A stretch of DNA of 64,000 bases, from the NCBI GenBank assembly GCA_009760855.2, contig WPIO01000005.1:11313001-11377000 (forward strand), read 5' to 3'. This DNA comes from Cristatella mucedo (lineage: Eukaryota; Bryozoa; Phylactolaemata; Cristatellidae). The notes under the pieces are model-generated. The model made no database searches, was not told the origin of the DNA, and saw nothing but the letters and a program-made list of their open reading frames with translations. Each line of letters starts with the position of its first letter. Positions within the stretch are counted from its first letter, which is position 1. This document shows, one piece after another, positions 32,801 through 47,200 of this stretch. A program made the translations under genes and the position numbers.

Positions 32801-35800
32801 GCTTAGTCCACCTCCTGCAACCTTTTCAATAGCTTTGGGACTTCGTTTACAGGCAGGGTGTAAGGCTTAGCCAACTGCTCACCATTTCAGACAGCTGTGT
32901 GGCATGAACAGAGGCGTCACACCATTATTAGCAGCTGCACGGGAGTACCTGTTGGCTACCATTGCCTGTAGTTAATGATCTAGTGGTTCTGTAAGCGATG
33001 GCAAATAAAATTAGGTGACTTCTGTTTGGTGGCTATTTTGTGCTGCTGCCTAGCCTAAAATGCAGCCTTATGTCAGTGACAGCCTGACCTCAAAGCCTTT
33101 TTGTCTTGATATGAAGAGGCTTCCAGAAGCAGTTTTTCATCGATGGACAGGCATGTCTCACTTTCCTCTTGCTCGTGATGTTTTTATCTTTTATCTCTAC
33201 CGCCTTTTGAGCATCTCTCAAGAGTCGTTGTTTCAGGCCACTCAAGCTTTCTGTTGGCTACACATACTTGTTCGTTCCAGGCTGTGACGGAGGGCTTCTT
33301 CAAGTATGCCAATCAAGCAGCCAAATGCAAACTGTCTCTGGCTTAGCTCTCCAGAGCAGATCCACCAGAACATCTTATGCAAACTCAGCAATCAGAATCC
33401 GGGTGCCCTCGTCCAAAATGACGTTTTTGTTTAGATGAGTTTTTGATCAGCTCCATGGCTGCTAGTCTGCTTACTTTCATCTCTGTAGCATTGCAGAAAT
33501 TCACTACTGCTCGGATAAGGATACCGTAGCCAAGCAGTGGTTCGAGCATTCGTGACATCCCGACTAGACGTATGTACCTGAGCACTTATAGGTCTTACTG
33601 CATGCACAACAGAATGCTTTCAGTTGGCGCTAAACTCGGCAGCTTGGGCTTGCCTGTTTTAAGCATTGAAACTGCCACATTACACCACCACTCACTAATC
33701 TGCACTGGCTGCCTATCAAGTTCCGGAAGGGCTTCAAGATACCGTCACTCACCTTCAGGTCCGGCCTAGGTAGATGAATTAGTTTCACATCAGGTCTCCT
33801 GTCGTCCAATCCCCTCTTCTGACTCTGATTGATTAATTGTGCCCCTAACTAACTTTTAATCTCTTGGAAACCGGCATGTCTGTTACTATGCTTCGAAAGC
33901 TTATAACTCAATGCCAACTGACATCCCATCATCTCATGATTTGAGGACATTCATTAAGAAGAAACTTTAAACTACCTGCTGTGCGCAGCCTTTGGTCTGT
34001 CCAAATGAATTGTCCTTTTTTGTGCTTTCATGTTACAAAGCTGTGCATGTCATGACTAAGAGCAAGAGCGATATACTTTTCTTTAGTAACCCAATTTACT
34101 AGTATTTTTTCTTGCTTGTCTTGATTTCTTACCTTCGCATGATCAAGAGTGATAGTAACCTGAGGTACTAATAACCAGCATATGTGAATGTCTTCTTGTG
34201 TGATGTTGCATTCTTGACTAAGCATAATACTATGCTTATCAATAAGTAATGGCTATTGCTTCTCTTGCAACTAGTTGTAAAGCACCTGAATACAGGTTCG
34301 GTTCTCTTAGGGCTCTGGGGAAAAAAATTATTACACTAGGTAACAGATTAAAGAAATCGTCCTCTGTACAAAGTGTGTTCTCCATATTGCTTGTGACTAA
34401 AATAAACAGAAAATAGCTATTGTTCCACTACCAATTTGCTTCTATGGTCAGGACGTTGATATTTTGAACTTCTCTGATTTTGCTGTTGGGCACCATGCAG
34501 ATGGCATGTTCACACGTGTGGCATGCAGTGTGTCTTAAGTCCAATCAGTGTGAGTTAGGCAGACATAAGTCTTTTCAGTAGTATCCATATAAGTGTAACA
34601 GTGCAGGTGCCCTATATGAACATTTTAGTTTTATGTTATTGCAGAATAGAGAATAGTGGATAGTGTGTTTGATTTCCATGACATCGAGAGGCTGCTTGCA
34701 CCAAGCAGATGCATTTCCTTATGTTTGTGGACAATTTATCAAGACTAGCAAAAATTACTTTGTGAGCATCTATCTAGATGTGCAAGGCCTACAAAACATA
34801 CTGCTACATGCCCCTCGTGGATCAAGAAAAGCCCTGGACTCCTCATTTAACTCGCGAATACTGCAAAGAACCTGAGCCGTTATGGTAATTGAGGTAAGGT
34901 AGCTGCTCTTTGCGACCTCGTCCCGAAGTCGTGGGCTCGAATTCTGTGGTGGGCAATCCAGTATTGCCGCTGAAAGCAGTGGTGATAGCCTTCAAGGCTC
35001 TTCTGCTGCTATACGAAAAAAGGCCGTTGAATCAGCTAGTGTATTTTGACAGTAAGGGGCGAACTATTGATGTTCGCTAGGCAGATTTTTCTGCACGATA
35101 TTATTTAATTTCGAAAATATTTAATTGATATTATTGTGACAAGTTCATAGACCGGTTCACGGAAGAAAAGAGAGCCGTGAAATTTGCTGTACCAAGAATT
35201 TGGTGGGAAGTGACTGATCACTAGAGCAATTGCTACTTTAGTATGGTGGACCCTTCCAAACCGTCAAACTGGTAAGTGTGCGCCTCCCATCATGTGTCCA
35301 CACACATTCTTCATCCATGACCCCAGTACTGCACTGCCCTGAGCTACTTGTCCCCACATCTCCGGAGAGGGATCAGACATCTTTAGGAGAGAGCAGCTAG
35401 TCAGAAAGCTGTGAAGATATTGCAGATCCAGATTCTAATTTCACCGATGCAGCTGATGAGAGAAAGCTGTACTACCCCAACCAGAAATACCTCAACGGTC
35501 TCATCAAAGACCTTGCTTAGTCTAACCCAGTCTAATGCTGGCCTTTTAACATCCAGGCTCAAGGAGTAGTTTGTTGGACCGCAGACCAAATTCTCTTAAG
35601 TAAAGAGCAACATCGAGTGGTAGCTGCTGATAGACCCCCGAAGATGCTGATGCTGCCACTGCTCATCAAATTAGGCCTCATCAAGCAATATATTACGGCT
35701 CTAGACAATGGGTCAGCAGCTTTCAAGTACCTTCAACATGTCTTTCCTGCGCTGTCGGATGTGAAGTTTTTATCATTGTGGGATCGCAGATAAGTAAGAT

Positions 35801-38161
35801 CACTGAATATGACGAATTTGCCATGAAGCTTAACTGGATGGAGAAAGTGGTTTGGAACAAATTCGTTGCAGTTGTTCATGGCTTGATGGCAATACAAGCA
35901 TCTTGTTATTGTTACTATTATTATTGAGTTTTTGTCGTTAGCCAAATGATAGTTAAAGCCGGGTATAAGCTGCTGCTAGTCTGTTGCTTAAGTTGAGATT
36001 TTAGAAAATGGCAAGATATGTCCAATAAACAGGTCGACTGTATGTCGTTAACAGTACATGACTGAATCGGGAGTCGAACTCTGACATACTACAGCAACTT
36101 ACCATTCTTAGCATTGCTTGAACAGAATCATAAGCTGAATGTCTAAGCTCCACTGCTTGTTGCAGCTTGTAATGTGAAGCCATTGGCTATGGTTGTAGAA
36201 CTCTTGCCCCCTCCATAGCCATGTATAGTAAGTACTGTGTTGTTACGGGTGTAGCCTGTCGGATGGGCGGTGCTTCTTCCCACAAAGAGGCTTGGAATCT
36301 GGCTGGATGAGTTTCACAGTCTGAACAACACTGGTTTGCCAGCTGCTTGCTAGTTAGCAAACATTGTCTCCGTTAAGTCTGAGCCATGTGCACATAGCTC
36401 TAGACATATAAGATTCTCACGTATTACAGGCTGGATGCCTGACAGGCATCTACTGGCATCTCTCTCGTCTATGTGTGGCTGAAAACAAGATTTTGTTCAT
36501 GCTGGTTACACAGAACTGCTGCTTTGATGGTTTATTTCTTATGCTACTGAGGTTTTACCTCTTCAAAGCTGTGCTCGGAGTGCATTGGCCCTGAAAAAAT
36601 GCCATCCTGATTACCCAGTGTAGGAATGCAAGTACTATGCACTCATTGCTTAAGATGCTTCTGCCTTGCTCGTGACCCTAGACTTCGAAGCAGATTGCTC
36701 CTGAGCAAGTGAGTGTTGATGGTGAATCGTCGTTTGTTGCTTCGACGAGCCTAGGAGCTCCATTGCTGACACTGCAGCTAAGCTTGACTTGACCTCTTCT
36801 ACTACTGGAATACTGCCCCTGAATGTAGGGCATCCATTGGCTGTAGGCCATTCCTTCTTGGTTATGAGGTTTTCTCATTCATCTGAGAATCATTTACTTA
36901 TCAGGCCGTTTGGGATACACCTTGCTAGCCTTGATGTGCCTGTGGCAATGTGAACTCATGCCGGTGCTCATGCACATGAGCTTAGTGAATGAGCATGCCC
37001 GTCTTAGTGAAGTCAGTTGCCTTGTACATGAGCTGGGTGTGCGTCAGTCGAAGGTCTCAGTCGGCTACTGCTGCCCACTGGTTTTTGTTTGCACGTCACT
37101 AGGTCAATTATGTATCTTCTCTGCTTGATCAGCAACTGGTGAAGCAGTTAAGCCTGCTGTATTAGGGTCGGTGCAGTTGTCAGCTGAGCATACATAGCTT
37201 GCTCTTATGTTTCTGCTCCTGTCTGCCACAATCAACATCAGCATGCAGCCCTCTTGGTTATTTTTAGGATCAGCTTGATCGGCTCATCGATCTTGCCCAT
37301 AGAAATATTGAATTCTGCGAACGTTATAATGACTTTATGAAAGAGAGATGCAAGTCTGAGCAGGCATATGCCAAAGAGCTCCGGTAAGGTATATACTAGT
37401 CTTTAGTCAGCTTGTTTGTCACAATTAGGTTTTGTGATAGCTATTATTTGGCAAAGCTGAACATTTTTTGGTGATTGAGAATAGCAACTGACACTATCCA
37501 AATGGGTGCTAAATAAAAAAAATTATTACATCAGAACATGGGAAGGAAAAAGTAGTAATAGCTTGACACCTCTGTGGTTGGTGGCAGAATAAGAGATATT
37601 GATAGAATGCAAAGTATTATTTGCATAGCTGTTCGGTCTGTAAAGTAAAGGGTTGCAAACCAGCATGTGGTGAGCCGTAATGGCTCACTGGGTAAGGCGG
37701 TTGCTTTTCACGTGCTCGCCCCGAGGTCGTGGGTTCGAATCCTGCGGTGTGCAATCCTTTATCGCCACTGCAAGCGGTGGTGATAGTCGTAAAGGCTCTT
37801 CTGTTGCTATACAAAAAGAGTCTGTTAAATCAGATAGTATGTGACAAGTTTTCATAGTGGATGAGTTAGTAGAGCCTAGTTAAAAGGGAACTGCGAAACT
37901 CAGCCAGAAAGTACTCGGTATCCTGTGATCATATTGTGGTGCTTAGTGGTGTTCATGCATGAGTAACTTATATATGCACTCTTGCTTTTTTTAATGCAAT
38001 GACTTAGGTATTAACTATCTCCCTCTCCATTTCTTTTATTTTCTCTTTCTCTCACTCTCTGTCTCTCTCTCCCCCCAAAACTATCCATAGTGGCCTCTCT
38101 CCCTCCCTCCCCCCCCCCCCCCTCCCCCCCCCCCCCCCCCCCCCCCCTCCCTCCCTCCCTC

Positions 38162-38230
<69 letters not shown>

Positions 38231-41200
38231 ACTACTCTACCACCCCAATTTCTTATCAGGTGCAAAGGACAGGGGAATGAAAATGTTTTAGCAGTTTCTG
38301 TAGCAGTCTCCAGCTTCTAAAAAGGTTACCAATCTTTGTCAATATATTTCTGCATAATAACTAAGGATTTGAATACAGCTATTTGGTGCTTGTAGCTAAG
38401 ATATAAGTCAGACATGGTTTGCAAGAAATCGGAGTAGCTTTAAAAAAGAAAAGCAGTGCAGTAGCGTTTTGCGATCAACATGGAACGAAAGAATCCTGTG
38501 AAACTGTTTTCTAAATATGTGTGCCCTACTACCTGCATATAACCATGATTATGCCGTGGCAGATATTTGCCAAGAGTTATGTAACAGTGGTGCATGGTTC
38601 TATTACTATTTTAGTCAGAAAGCATAGTTGGTTAGTTTGTCCAGCCAGTTTCACCCATCATTCTTGCGTAGTCTGACATTTTATCTACCCAATGTCTTGA
38701 TGTACACAAAACCGGTGCAAACCTTGACCATTCATTAAGTGACATAGTCGGTTGAGTTGCATTTTAGCCTAGGGGGATACTTGGCACGTCCACGACATCT
38801 TACTCAGTGTGTTCTAATAGTGCTATTCCAAGCTATTTAGTGGAAGACCACAACCGTTTCCAAATCTGCTTGAAACTACCAAACAAGTTCTTTTGGCATG
38901 GTTTCTCACACCCTGCAAGCAAACAGAGGTAGCAACCTGCATAATTTTGGCTACTAATATCGCTCATTCATATCCCTTCTACCTTGTGTTCGCATTTTCG
39001 GCACTGATTTCCTAAAATATAACCAAACCAATATGTACGGTTTGCCTTGTTAACTAGGTTAGGTTTGCACTGGAGATGCACTGATTTTGAGATGGGCAGA
39101 TAATTTGAAGCCGGGTAGGACGTAGGTATGTATGTATGTCTTCATCTCTCTCTTACTCTATAGCACCACATTAACTAAACTGGTGTTAGGCTGGAAATTC
39201 GTCTGTTGCTGCCTAAAACTTAAGTGGTGCATTTATGGAGCTACAGGCTGCTACATGCATGGGCATAATTCATTTTTGTAGCGCCCTTCAGAGAACTTAA
39301 TCTCTATTCGAGCGCTCGTGCCCTCGACCTTTGTCATCAAATAAAAAAAATCTTAGCTGATTAAACAGCCGTGTTTGAGATGGGCAGATAATTTGAAGCC
39401 GGGTAGGACGTAGGTATGTATGTATGTCTTCATCTCTCTCTTACTCTATAGCACCACATTAACTAAACTGGTGTTAGGCTGGAAATTCGTCTGTTGCTGC
39501 CTAAAACTTAAGTGGTGTATATATGGAGCTACAGGCTGCTACATGCATGGGCATAATTCATTTTTGTAGCGCCCTTCAGAGAACTTAATCTCTATTCGAG
39601 CGCTCGTGCCCTCGACCTTTGTCATCAAATAAAAAAAATCTTAGCTGATTAAACAGCCGTGTTGGTATAACAGCAGAAGAGCATAATCGGCAGTCATCAC
39701 CACTTGATGTTGGCATTGAAGGGTCGCCTAACTGCAGGATTCGAACCCATGATTTCAGATGTTAAGAGCAAGCATCTTACCTCGTGGCTATCACGGCCCA
39801 GTAATACATTCACCTTGACCTTGGTTCGAGGCAAGCACTTTAACTACTGGGCCAAACCAGCTTGGCATGTATCTCTGTGTAGCTCGTCAAAGTCGCATGA
39901 ACTCAGCAGCTGTAATGCTGGTTAATTCCTTGTATTTTGCTCAAAGCTAATGTGATTTTTGTTGAGAGTGTCTCCAAATCCTTTTAAAGGCTGAATGGGG
40001 AGGGCATTTTTGGAATGCTTGTTTTCCTGCTCGGCAAACAAACGGCTTTGGGAGTTCTGGTTCATATTTGGCTCGTAGCTCTACTTTTTTTAATCAGTTA
40101 TACTTTAATATTCTTTAGTGGTATATCGCCATAGAAAAGCTTGATCTCTATTCAGTCACTTGACATATGCTATAAGACTCGAGCCCATGACCGTGGCCGT
40201 TAAAGGCGAGCATCTTACCCCTTGGCCAAACCAAGGCAGTAGCTCTTGTTGTTTTTTGGATAACCATAAGCACTGTTGGTTCTGATTGAGAGTACCTCAT
40301 TGGTCACAAGTTGACTGCACTTCATAGATTCAATATGTTTCGTGGGAGAGCTCTTGTGCCATCACCAGGAATGTCGCTGAATTGATGAACTGGCCATGCT
40401 GCTAAAATGGCATGTGCTGTCATTGTTTTCCATCTCGCAAATGTTTATGCTGATAGCAACGGGGTATTGAAGACTACCCCAATGACCTTGGTTCATCCCA
40501 TGAACTGATTTGAAGTTGAATGTCGACGGCTTTGTTGCCCGGCATGTTCTCTCGACCTTACTATGATTGGTTTCCCCTTCAAGGTCAAGGTCTAACAAAG
40601 CCAGGGCTTAAACTTGGCTATGCATGTGGCTGTGAATATGTTGCCATACTTGGATGGCTATGGCTAGTGTACTGTAACGTTGCAGGACGAGCCTTTTAGC
40701 ACATTGCAAGCTGTTAATGCATTAGGTATCTGTGGCACTATGGCCAGCTGCATTTCCTCTTTGTTAGGTTTGCATATTACTTATTTGTGGTGACTTCACT
40801 GCTTGATTGAAGACGTGTATTGCCATGTATTCGCACGTGATCTCTACTTTTTTCTGATACACCGTGTTGGCACAAAGCATTCAGCTTTGCCCTGCAGTCA
40901 ATTAACAGGTTGCACAAAGTGACCTTGTTGCTTGACTTTGGCTTGCCATGTGTGTATTTTTTATAGGAAACTAGCAAAGAATTACCAGCCTAAGAAGAAG
41001 GAGGAAGAAGAAGAGTAAGATTGACAGTTACTTTTATTTCCACTCGTTTGTTGGCCTCCGCTGCTACATTTTTGATCGTTGCTTGCCTGGATGGCGAAAT
41101 GCCCAAGCATCCCACACAAAGCCGGAGGCTCTTCCACGTTTTCGCGTGACACGTTTGCAATCAACACCTATAGATGGACGTAGCAGTTGCTAAACACGGT

Positions 41201-44200
41201 TTTTCGATGGCCAAAATTGGCATGACAAAATTGTGCACCAATCATAATGAAGGTTGTTGATGCCATTTTGAGCATAATTGGTTTCTTGCCATTCCAAGGT
41301 ACTCAACTTTAACGACCAAGGTCGTGGGCTTGAGCCCGGTGGCATATGCAAAACACATGGATAGAGATTAAGGTCTCTTAGGGGGCTATACAAATATAGT
41401 ATATAGTTATATGCAGTGCATATCCCAAATTACCGATATTTATGCCTGCTCTTGCCGACGGTTTGAAAGGCACTGTCCCACCTCCATAGCAAGGTGTCGT
41501 ATACAAATTTTGGTGACCGAACTCAAGAAATCAGTAAAATAAAAAATATGGTCGGTTAATTTGACAGCCTCATTAAGCATGAGTTTGTTCCCGAAAGTTA
41601 TAGCAGCATTGCAACTAGGTTCTAGCTCTATAGTAACTTCGAAAAAAAGCATAATCGTTGATGTGCTACAAGCACGAACAATTTCTGCACTCATAAGCAT
41701 TACAAGACAATTTACATGAAGGAAGCGAATGTCGTGAGGAACAGATACATTTTTAGCTTCACTTTAAATGTCAAGTCGGATTGTGTCGTGATAATTTCGT
41801 AGCGCGTTCCAGGCTTTGGGTGCATAGGAACTCAAGGCTCGGTTTCAGAAGGATTAGAGGTCACTTGCAGGTTCCAAGTACTATCCTACATGTAACATGC
41901 AGTGTTCAAAGCAGAATCTCTATTTTTTTCCTTAAGTTAAGTGTCAAATGATATCGACTAGGATATTGACACAGTAAATTCCAATTCACCATTCACCAGA
42001 TCCGTGTTTAGCCTAGATTTAATTGTGCAAGACTCGGTATACATGTTTCAGAATATATTTAATGATGTCGGCATTTTCCCAGTCGGCTAGTACTGCTATG
42101 TGTGCCCATTTCGCTTAGCCTTTGGTTCAACTTTTGCCGATTTTATCCTCCGCAGTGGTCAGATTATCAGGACTCGTGAAACTGTCATCAAACGTTACCG
42201 ATCATAAGATGCATGTGGATAGCTTTCCTTTATAAACGGACGAGTCTGTAAGTTGTCACAGGGATTGATTCTTGAGGTCAGATGACCATTTAGGTAGCTT
42301 GGGTGAAGATTGTGTGCTGTAATCGCTCATTAGTCTGGGTCTTGCCCTCTACATGAAAATCATGCTGATCTTGCAACCTATAAATGAAAATCCAGGCTCC
42401 GCCTCTCCTATCTTCATCCCTTTCGGTACGTGTGATCTTATGCAGACTTAGTTCTCTCTGGAAAACGTTTCTCTTTCGGCATCAAAAATTATACGTTTGT
42501 CAAGAAACCCCAAGTCTCTTTTCATTGATGCTCCCCCCCCCCCGACGACTTGCATCATCTGCCCTTCTACTTGACCCTCATACCTATCTCCCCTCCGTGA
42601 TGCAATGCTATAAGTCGATGCTAACCCACGTCCTTAATGAGTGTGCACTTATGACTAAACGACTAGTCCGTCGTCACCAAAACGCCCTTTAGTTTACAGC
42701 TGACATAAAATGAGCTAGGAGTACTAAGTTTAGACTTGAAAAGACTTCCAAAAAGTCGGGGCTCACTTTCTGCCGTTTGGAATTAGGAAGATAACTGCTG
42801 GTCGTGAAGTCTAAATTCTATATGGCATTAGTGGAATCACATATCTATTGGCCAAAAATGTTAACCTCCACTATCAACCGTCTTCTTAGCCACCCCCAAG
42901 CAAGCATACTGCCCCGTGATCCGAATGGCAGCTTAGCAATAGTGTTTCTCCAAATTCTTTGTTGGTAAGATTGAGGGGAATTAGATTAGATTGAGGGGGT
43001 TATCCGTCTCTTCTCTGTCGTTCCTTCAGGACTGCATCGCCCTCATCGCCCTCCTTTTCTTTCTCTCACCTCATTCATGCTTGTCTCTACCCAACTTGCC
43101 TCTGAACTCGTCTCCCAGAATAAGACTACCGGTCGTCTAGATTCTGTGCCAACCGTTCTCTTTATGAGCTGTATCGACCAATTGCTGCCCACCACAATAA
43201 ATATTGTGAATGTCCCTGGTCGTGATTAAGCCCCCCCCCCTTGCTGATCGTCAGTGAGCATTCTGAAAACAGCTGTAGTCATGATGCTACTTAAAAGACC
43301 AACCGTAGATTATGAGCACATAAACAACGTCTGTGCTGTCTCTTCTGCTATTCGTATCCAAGAAACATGAACGAGTCATGGCCCAGCAGCTGAATGAATT
43401 ACATCCGTTCACCAGATCTTGCTAGCAAGTTACGATTGGGGTTTAGGGCTGACAATTCATCGGAAACTGCTCTACTGTGAATGTATATATGATGACCGTG
43501 TGAATGCTGATCAGGGCTGGCTTCTCAGCTAGCTCTTTAGACCTCTCCTCAGCATTTGATGCAATTGACCACAATATTGTTTTTAATCATCTCGACGTGC
43601 TTAAGTATCACTGGCAGAGTGCAAAATTAGGGTTAGCTGTAACCTCAGTGAGAGATGTGAGTCAGACTACAGAGGTAAATGGCTATCGGTCGTGTGGGAT
43701 CCCTCACTCTCCCTCTGGCTATTGTCATCACCAAAGACGATATTGGTTTTTATTTCTGTGCCATAACACTAGGCTCATATGACACTCTTCAGCCTTGCTT
43801 CCGGCTCACCCTTTTTAAAGCCTGGATCGATGGCATTTGCACTTGGATGGCCACAAAACTTCTTGGAGCTCAGCACTTGTAATAACAATAAGACTATAAG
43901 ACCAATCTAGTAGACATGGGCAAGCATAGTGTAACTTTAAAATGGAAGGCCTCACCACCAAGATTGGTCCATCAATGTATGTATGTATCTCCATCTGTAA
44001 CTCAACAAAGTCGCAAATAGTAAGTGAGAGTTACACTGGATTCTCTACTGTGCACTCAAAGCCTAAGTGGCTTTCGGCATGCTATGCTAGCCAATAGTCT
44101 CATGCAGCAAACCAAATTCATGACGTATAGCTGAGTCAGGAGGGCAGTCGATGTAGTGTAGCATGGCAGTACCAGTGCACGACTGCTGGAAAGGATGTGC

Positions 44201-47200
44201 CACAGACGGCAGCAAGAGGGTAGAGGTTGTATTTGAGTTGTAGGAGTTAGTTCCCTTGTCTTTGACCTGCCAAGCTAAAGCTTTAGATGTCTTAACGTGA
44301 AAGAACTAATTTATTGTCCTCAGGAGGACCCGAGTGCACGATGAGGCTGAAACGATGGCGATGAGCAGCTGTTCTAAGTAAGCCACGGTGGGCCTTGCAG
44401 GTCAGATTAGGAACTTTGCTCTGTGTCCATCGATCAACCGGAAGCCTTCTTCAGCAAAAGAAACGAGTTGCCAAACCTCTCGGACTTGTTGACCAACCTT
44501 GCAGCCATAGTCATCAATCATCAACTGTTGAGGCTCAATGGCCTTTTTCGGGAGCAAGCCAATGCTCCTAAAGCCTGGAACTCCCTCCCGACCTGCGTCA
44601 GAACATCCCCTGACATGACTACATTTAAAAAGAACTTCAAAGCACACCTATTTAGGACAGCATTTAGTGGGTTCCTGTGATTCGTCCTTCATGTGCTTAT
44701 TCGTGCTGACACTGTGCATGCTGCCACTAACCACATTTCCATGCTGACCCTGTGCATGTCACCCCTAACCATGTTATTCATGATGTTTGTTTATCAAGCA
44801 TGATATTACTCACCATTCAATTGCATTTCCCTTTGCAGCAAATGTAAAGCGCCTAGAAAGAGATTAAGTTCTCTGAGGGCGCTTTATCAAGTGCATTATT
44901 ATTATTATTAAATTGAATTGTAGTGGTCCACTTTAGGCAGAACCAGGGAGCTAATTATATCTTTAGCTAGCCATCATGGTAGGCAATTCTTAATCCAGCA
45001 TCACTCATACTAGGTATTATTGTAGTCTGGGAGCATGCTCATCCAAAACGACCTCTCATTGTACAAGCACGTTGACTCGTCAGTCAAGTCACTATACTTT
45101 TGGCTGAGGAACATTGCCAAAATCAGGGCCTGCTGATACAAGAGTACAACAGCCAACATGTATGTGACATCGTGTCAATATTACTGCCATTCCCTCTATT
45201 CAGGACTCCTAGCCTATGCCGGTAATCGTCTGAAACTGGTGCAAAACAGCTTACCCACTCACCAGCTTGTCTGGTCTATTGTTAATGTTGTAGCTTTCAC
45301 ATCGCTGCACTTCTGCTTGAGCTTCACTGGCTCCCTATGAAGCATCAAATTTTCTTCAAGGTCCTATTTCTGCCCGGCAGGCTGCCCACTTAGCACGTAC
45401 AGCCCATCTATCTGAGTTCCTTGCTCAACAGTGTGCTCTCACACCACCTGCTTCTCGGCTTCTAGTCATATTTCGGTTTCTCACACTAATTCGTAGTCAT
45501 TTGGTGATTCCGTTTGTATGCACAAAAAGTATGGAACTCGCCTCCACCTTCTGTTAGCACATGCATTGATTTCTAGGTCTTTGCTAAAGACTCGTTGGTT
45601 CTGTTCACCTTTCTACCTGCACCAGTGAGCTTGTATTTTTCCCTATGTTCTTGTGTGCTTACCAGTGATTGCATGATTTGTTACATGACTCACTGCATGC
45701 TATTAGCCAAGGGTCCTATTAACTAACTAGCCGTCATATATTTATATTTATTATTATACTATCTATATTATTATTATATTATCTATATGCCAAAAGCCGC
45801 TTAGGCTGTGAGTCAGCTATACAATTCTCTTCTGCATGACACCAACATAGTCTTTGTGGCTTTGTGGAGTTACAGACGGAGATGCATTACATTATGTTAC
45901 TGTCGCACTTGGCTGGTACAACTAGTTGCATTGGCTTTCGCACATGAAGACTGACAGACCTACTAGCTGCACTCCAAGCAAGGCTTAGTCCATAAATGCA
46001 TACCTACTGCTCTACGTCTGTCTGTGCCAAATAGGGCGATGTATCTGACTAGTATTCCCAACCTTGTGACCTTGTTAGGTACCCACGACCAATTTATTGT
46101 ATTGGATCACTGTGAAACAACCTATGGTAAGTTTAAGGAGGTAGGGCTTGACATTCTAAATAAACAGAAAACACTCATTGTTAGGGCACCCTCGTGGAAC
46201 GTCAGTTTATTTGGGCTTTCGGTTTTTACTGCTATCGTAAGGCCTTCTCAGCATCAAGCGTAACTCTCTGTTTTGGCTTCTACCTAATAATCTTCTCAGC
46301 ATTCGGTAGTAAACAAATGTCCTTGCAGGGGACAGCAGGTTTTCTAGTACCTCTTACAAAACTCAGGCTTAATCCTGTTATGCTTTTTCTTACAAGCAGC
46401 ATCATACCACTACAAAGGTCTAATTGCTGCTGAAAAGCCTGCAGTCTGTTGCTTGCTGTTATCGATGGCGTGATTGTGATGACTGCTGTTGCTTTAATGT
46501 GATCCGATGGGACTTTAATTGGGTTTTGACAGTGGCAAATTATTATATTCATGCCCTTACCCTGGCTAGCATCTTTTAGTTCGATTGCAGGCATGAAGTA
46601 GATCAGTATCCCTAATTTAAGCTGTTATTACTGAGGCTATCAGTAGTAATGCACTCATCAATTTTATGCTTTTGCTATGTTTAGTCACCAGAATCCGTTA
46701 TGCAATTAGAAATGCAGTTGGTTTTTGTTTCAGTTATGTGTTTGAACCTTCGATGCCCGTGTTTACTATATATTCCAATGTGTACTGTAAAAGTGTTCTA
46801 GCTCGTTGTGGCACAAGTTCGGTTGCTTTTTAATACCCACAAGCTGCTCGTAGTGCTTTTAATTAGTCTGGCATTAGGTTGAGAATACTAGTATCTGGTA
46901 ACTCACCTGTTCTATCGCGAACTCATAGACAGTTGGAGTATTGCGTCAGGATGACTTTAACCACGTTCTACTTTTAGGAAATCGTCATGTCTGATTGGAT
47001 ATTGTGGTGTACTGAAGGAATTGGGTGACATGGCTGGTCAGCATGAAACAATTGCTGAGAACCTTCAAGGAAACGTCATGAAGCCCTTACAGGCACTTAT
47101 TGCTGAACTCAAAACTGAGAGAAAGAAGGTAATTTCATGTGCCTTTTCACAACCTATTATTGTGCTTGTTGCTACTGCATCCCATTGGTTGTCTAGGCAG

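Larger units (their letters stand above)
29820..37267 (+). other. F-BAR gene intron 1, 7.4 kb
   Basis: The first 500 bases are the downstream half of the CpG island. A LINE relic lies at 33590-34335 and a SINE A at 34873-35048. In 30520-33580 and 35060-37260 I see nothing assignable; short ORFs there show no conserved motif. An alternative first exon is possible but not visible. Confidence 0.6.
37384..40966 (+). other. F-BAR gene intron 2, 3.6 kb
   Basis: Contains SINE A (37671-37845), a poly-C/(CT)n tract (38095-38229), a 288-bp tandem duplication (39086-39661), SINE A (39631-39800), and SINE B pieces (39801-39872, 40113-40246). Nothing assignable in 38230-39080 or 40260-40960. Confidence 0.65.
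41015..46977 (+). other. F-BAR gene intron 3, 6.0 kb
   Basis: Contains SINE B (41290-41405), LINE relics (42990-44915, 45060-45640), family-2 LINE tails (43975-44260, 45787-45898) and a possible LINE endonuclease scrap (46020-46250: SIPNLVTLLGTHDQFIVLDH). In 41410-42980 only weak LINE-like sequence is seen, and nothing is clear in 46260-46970. Confidence 0.6.
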
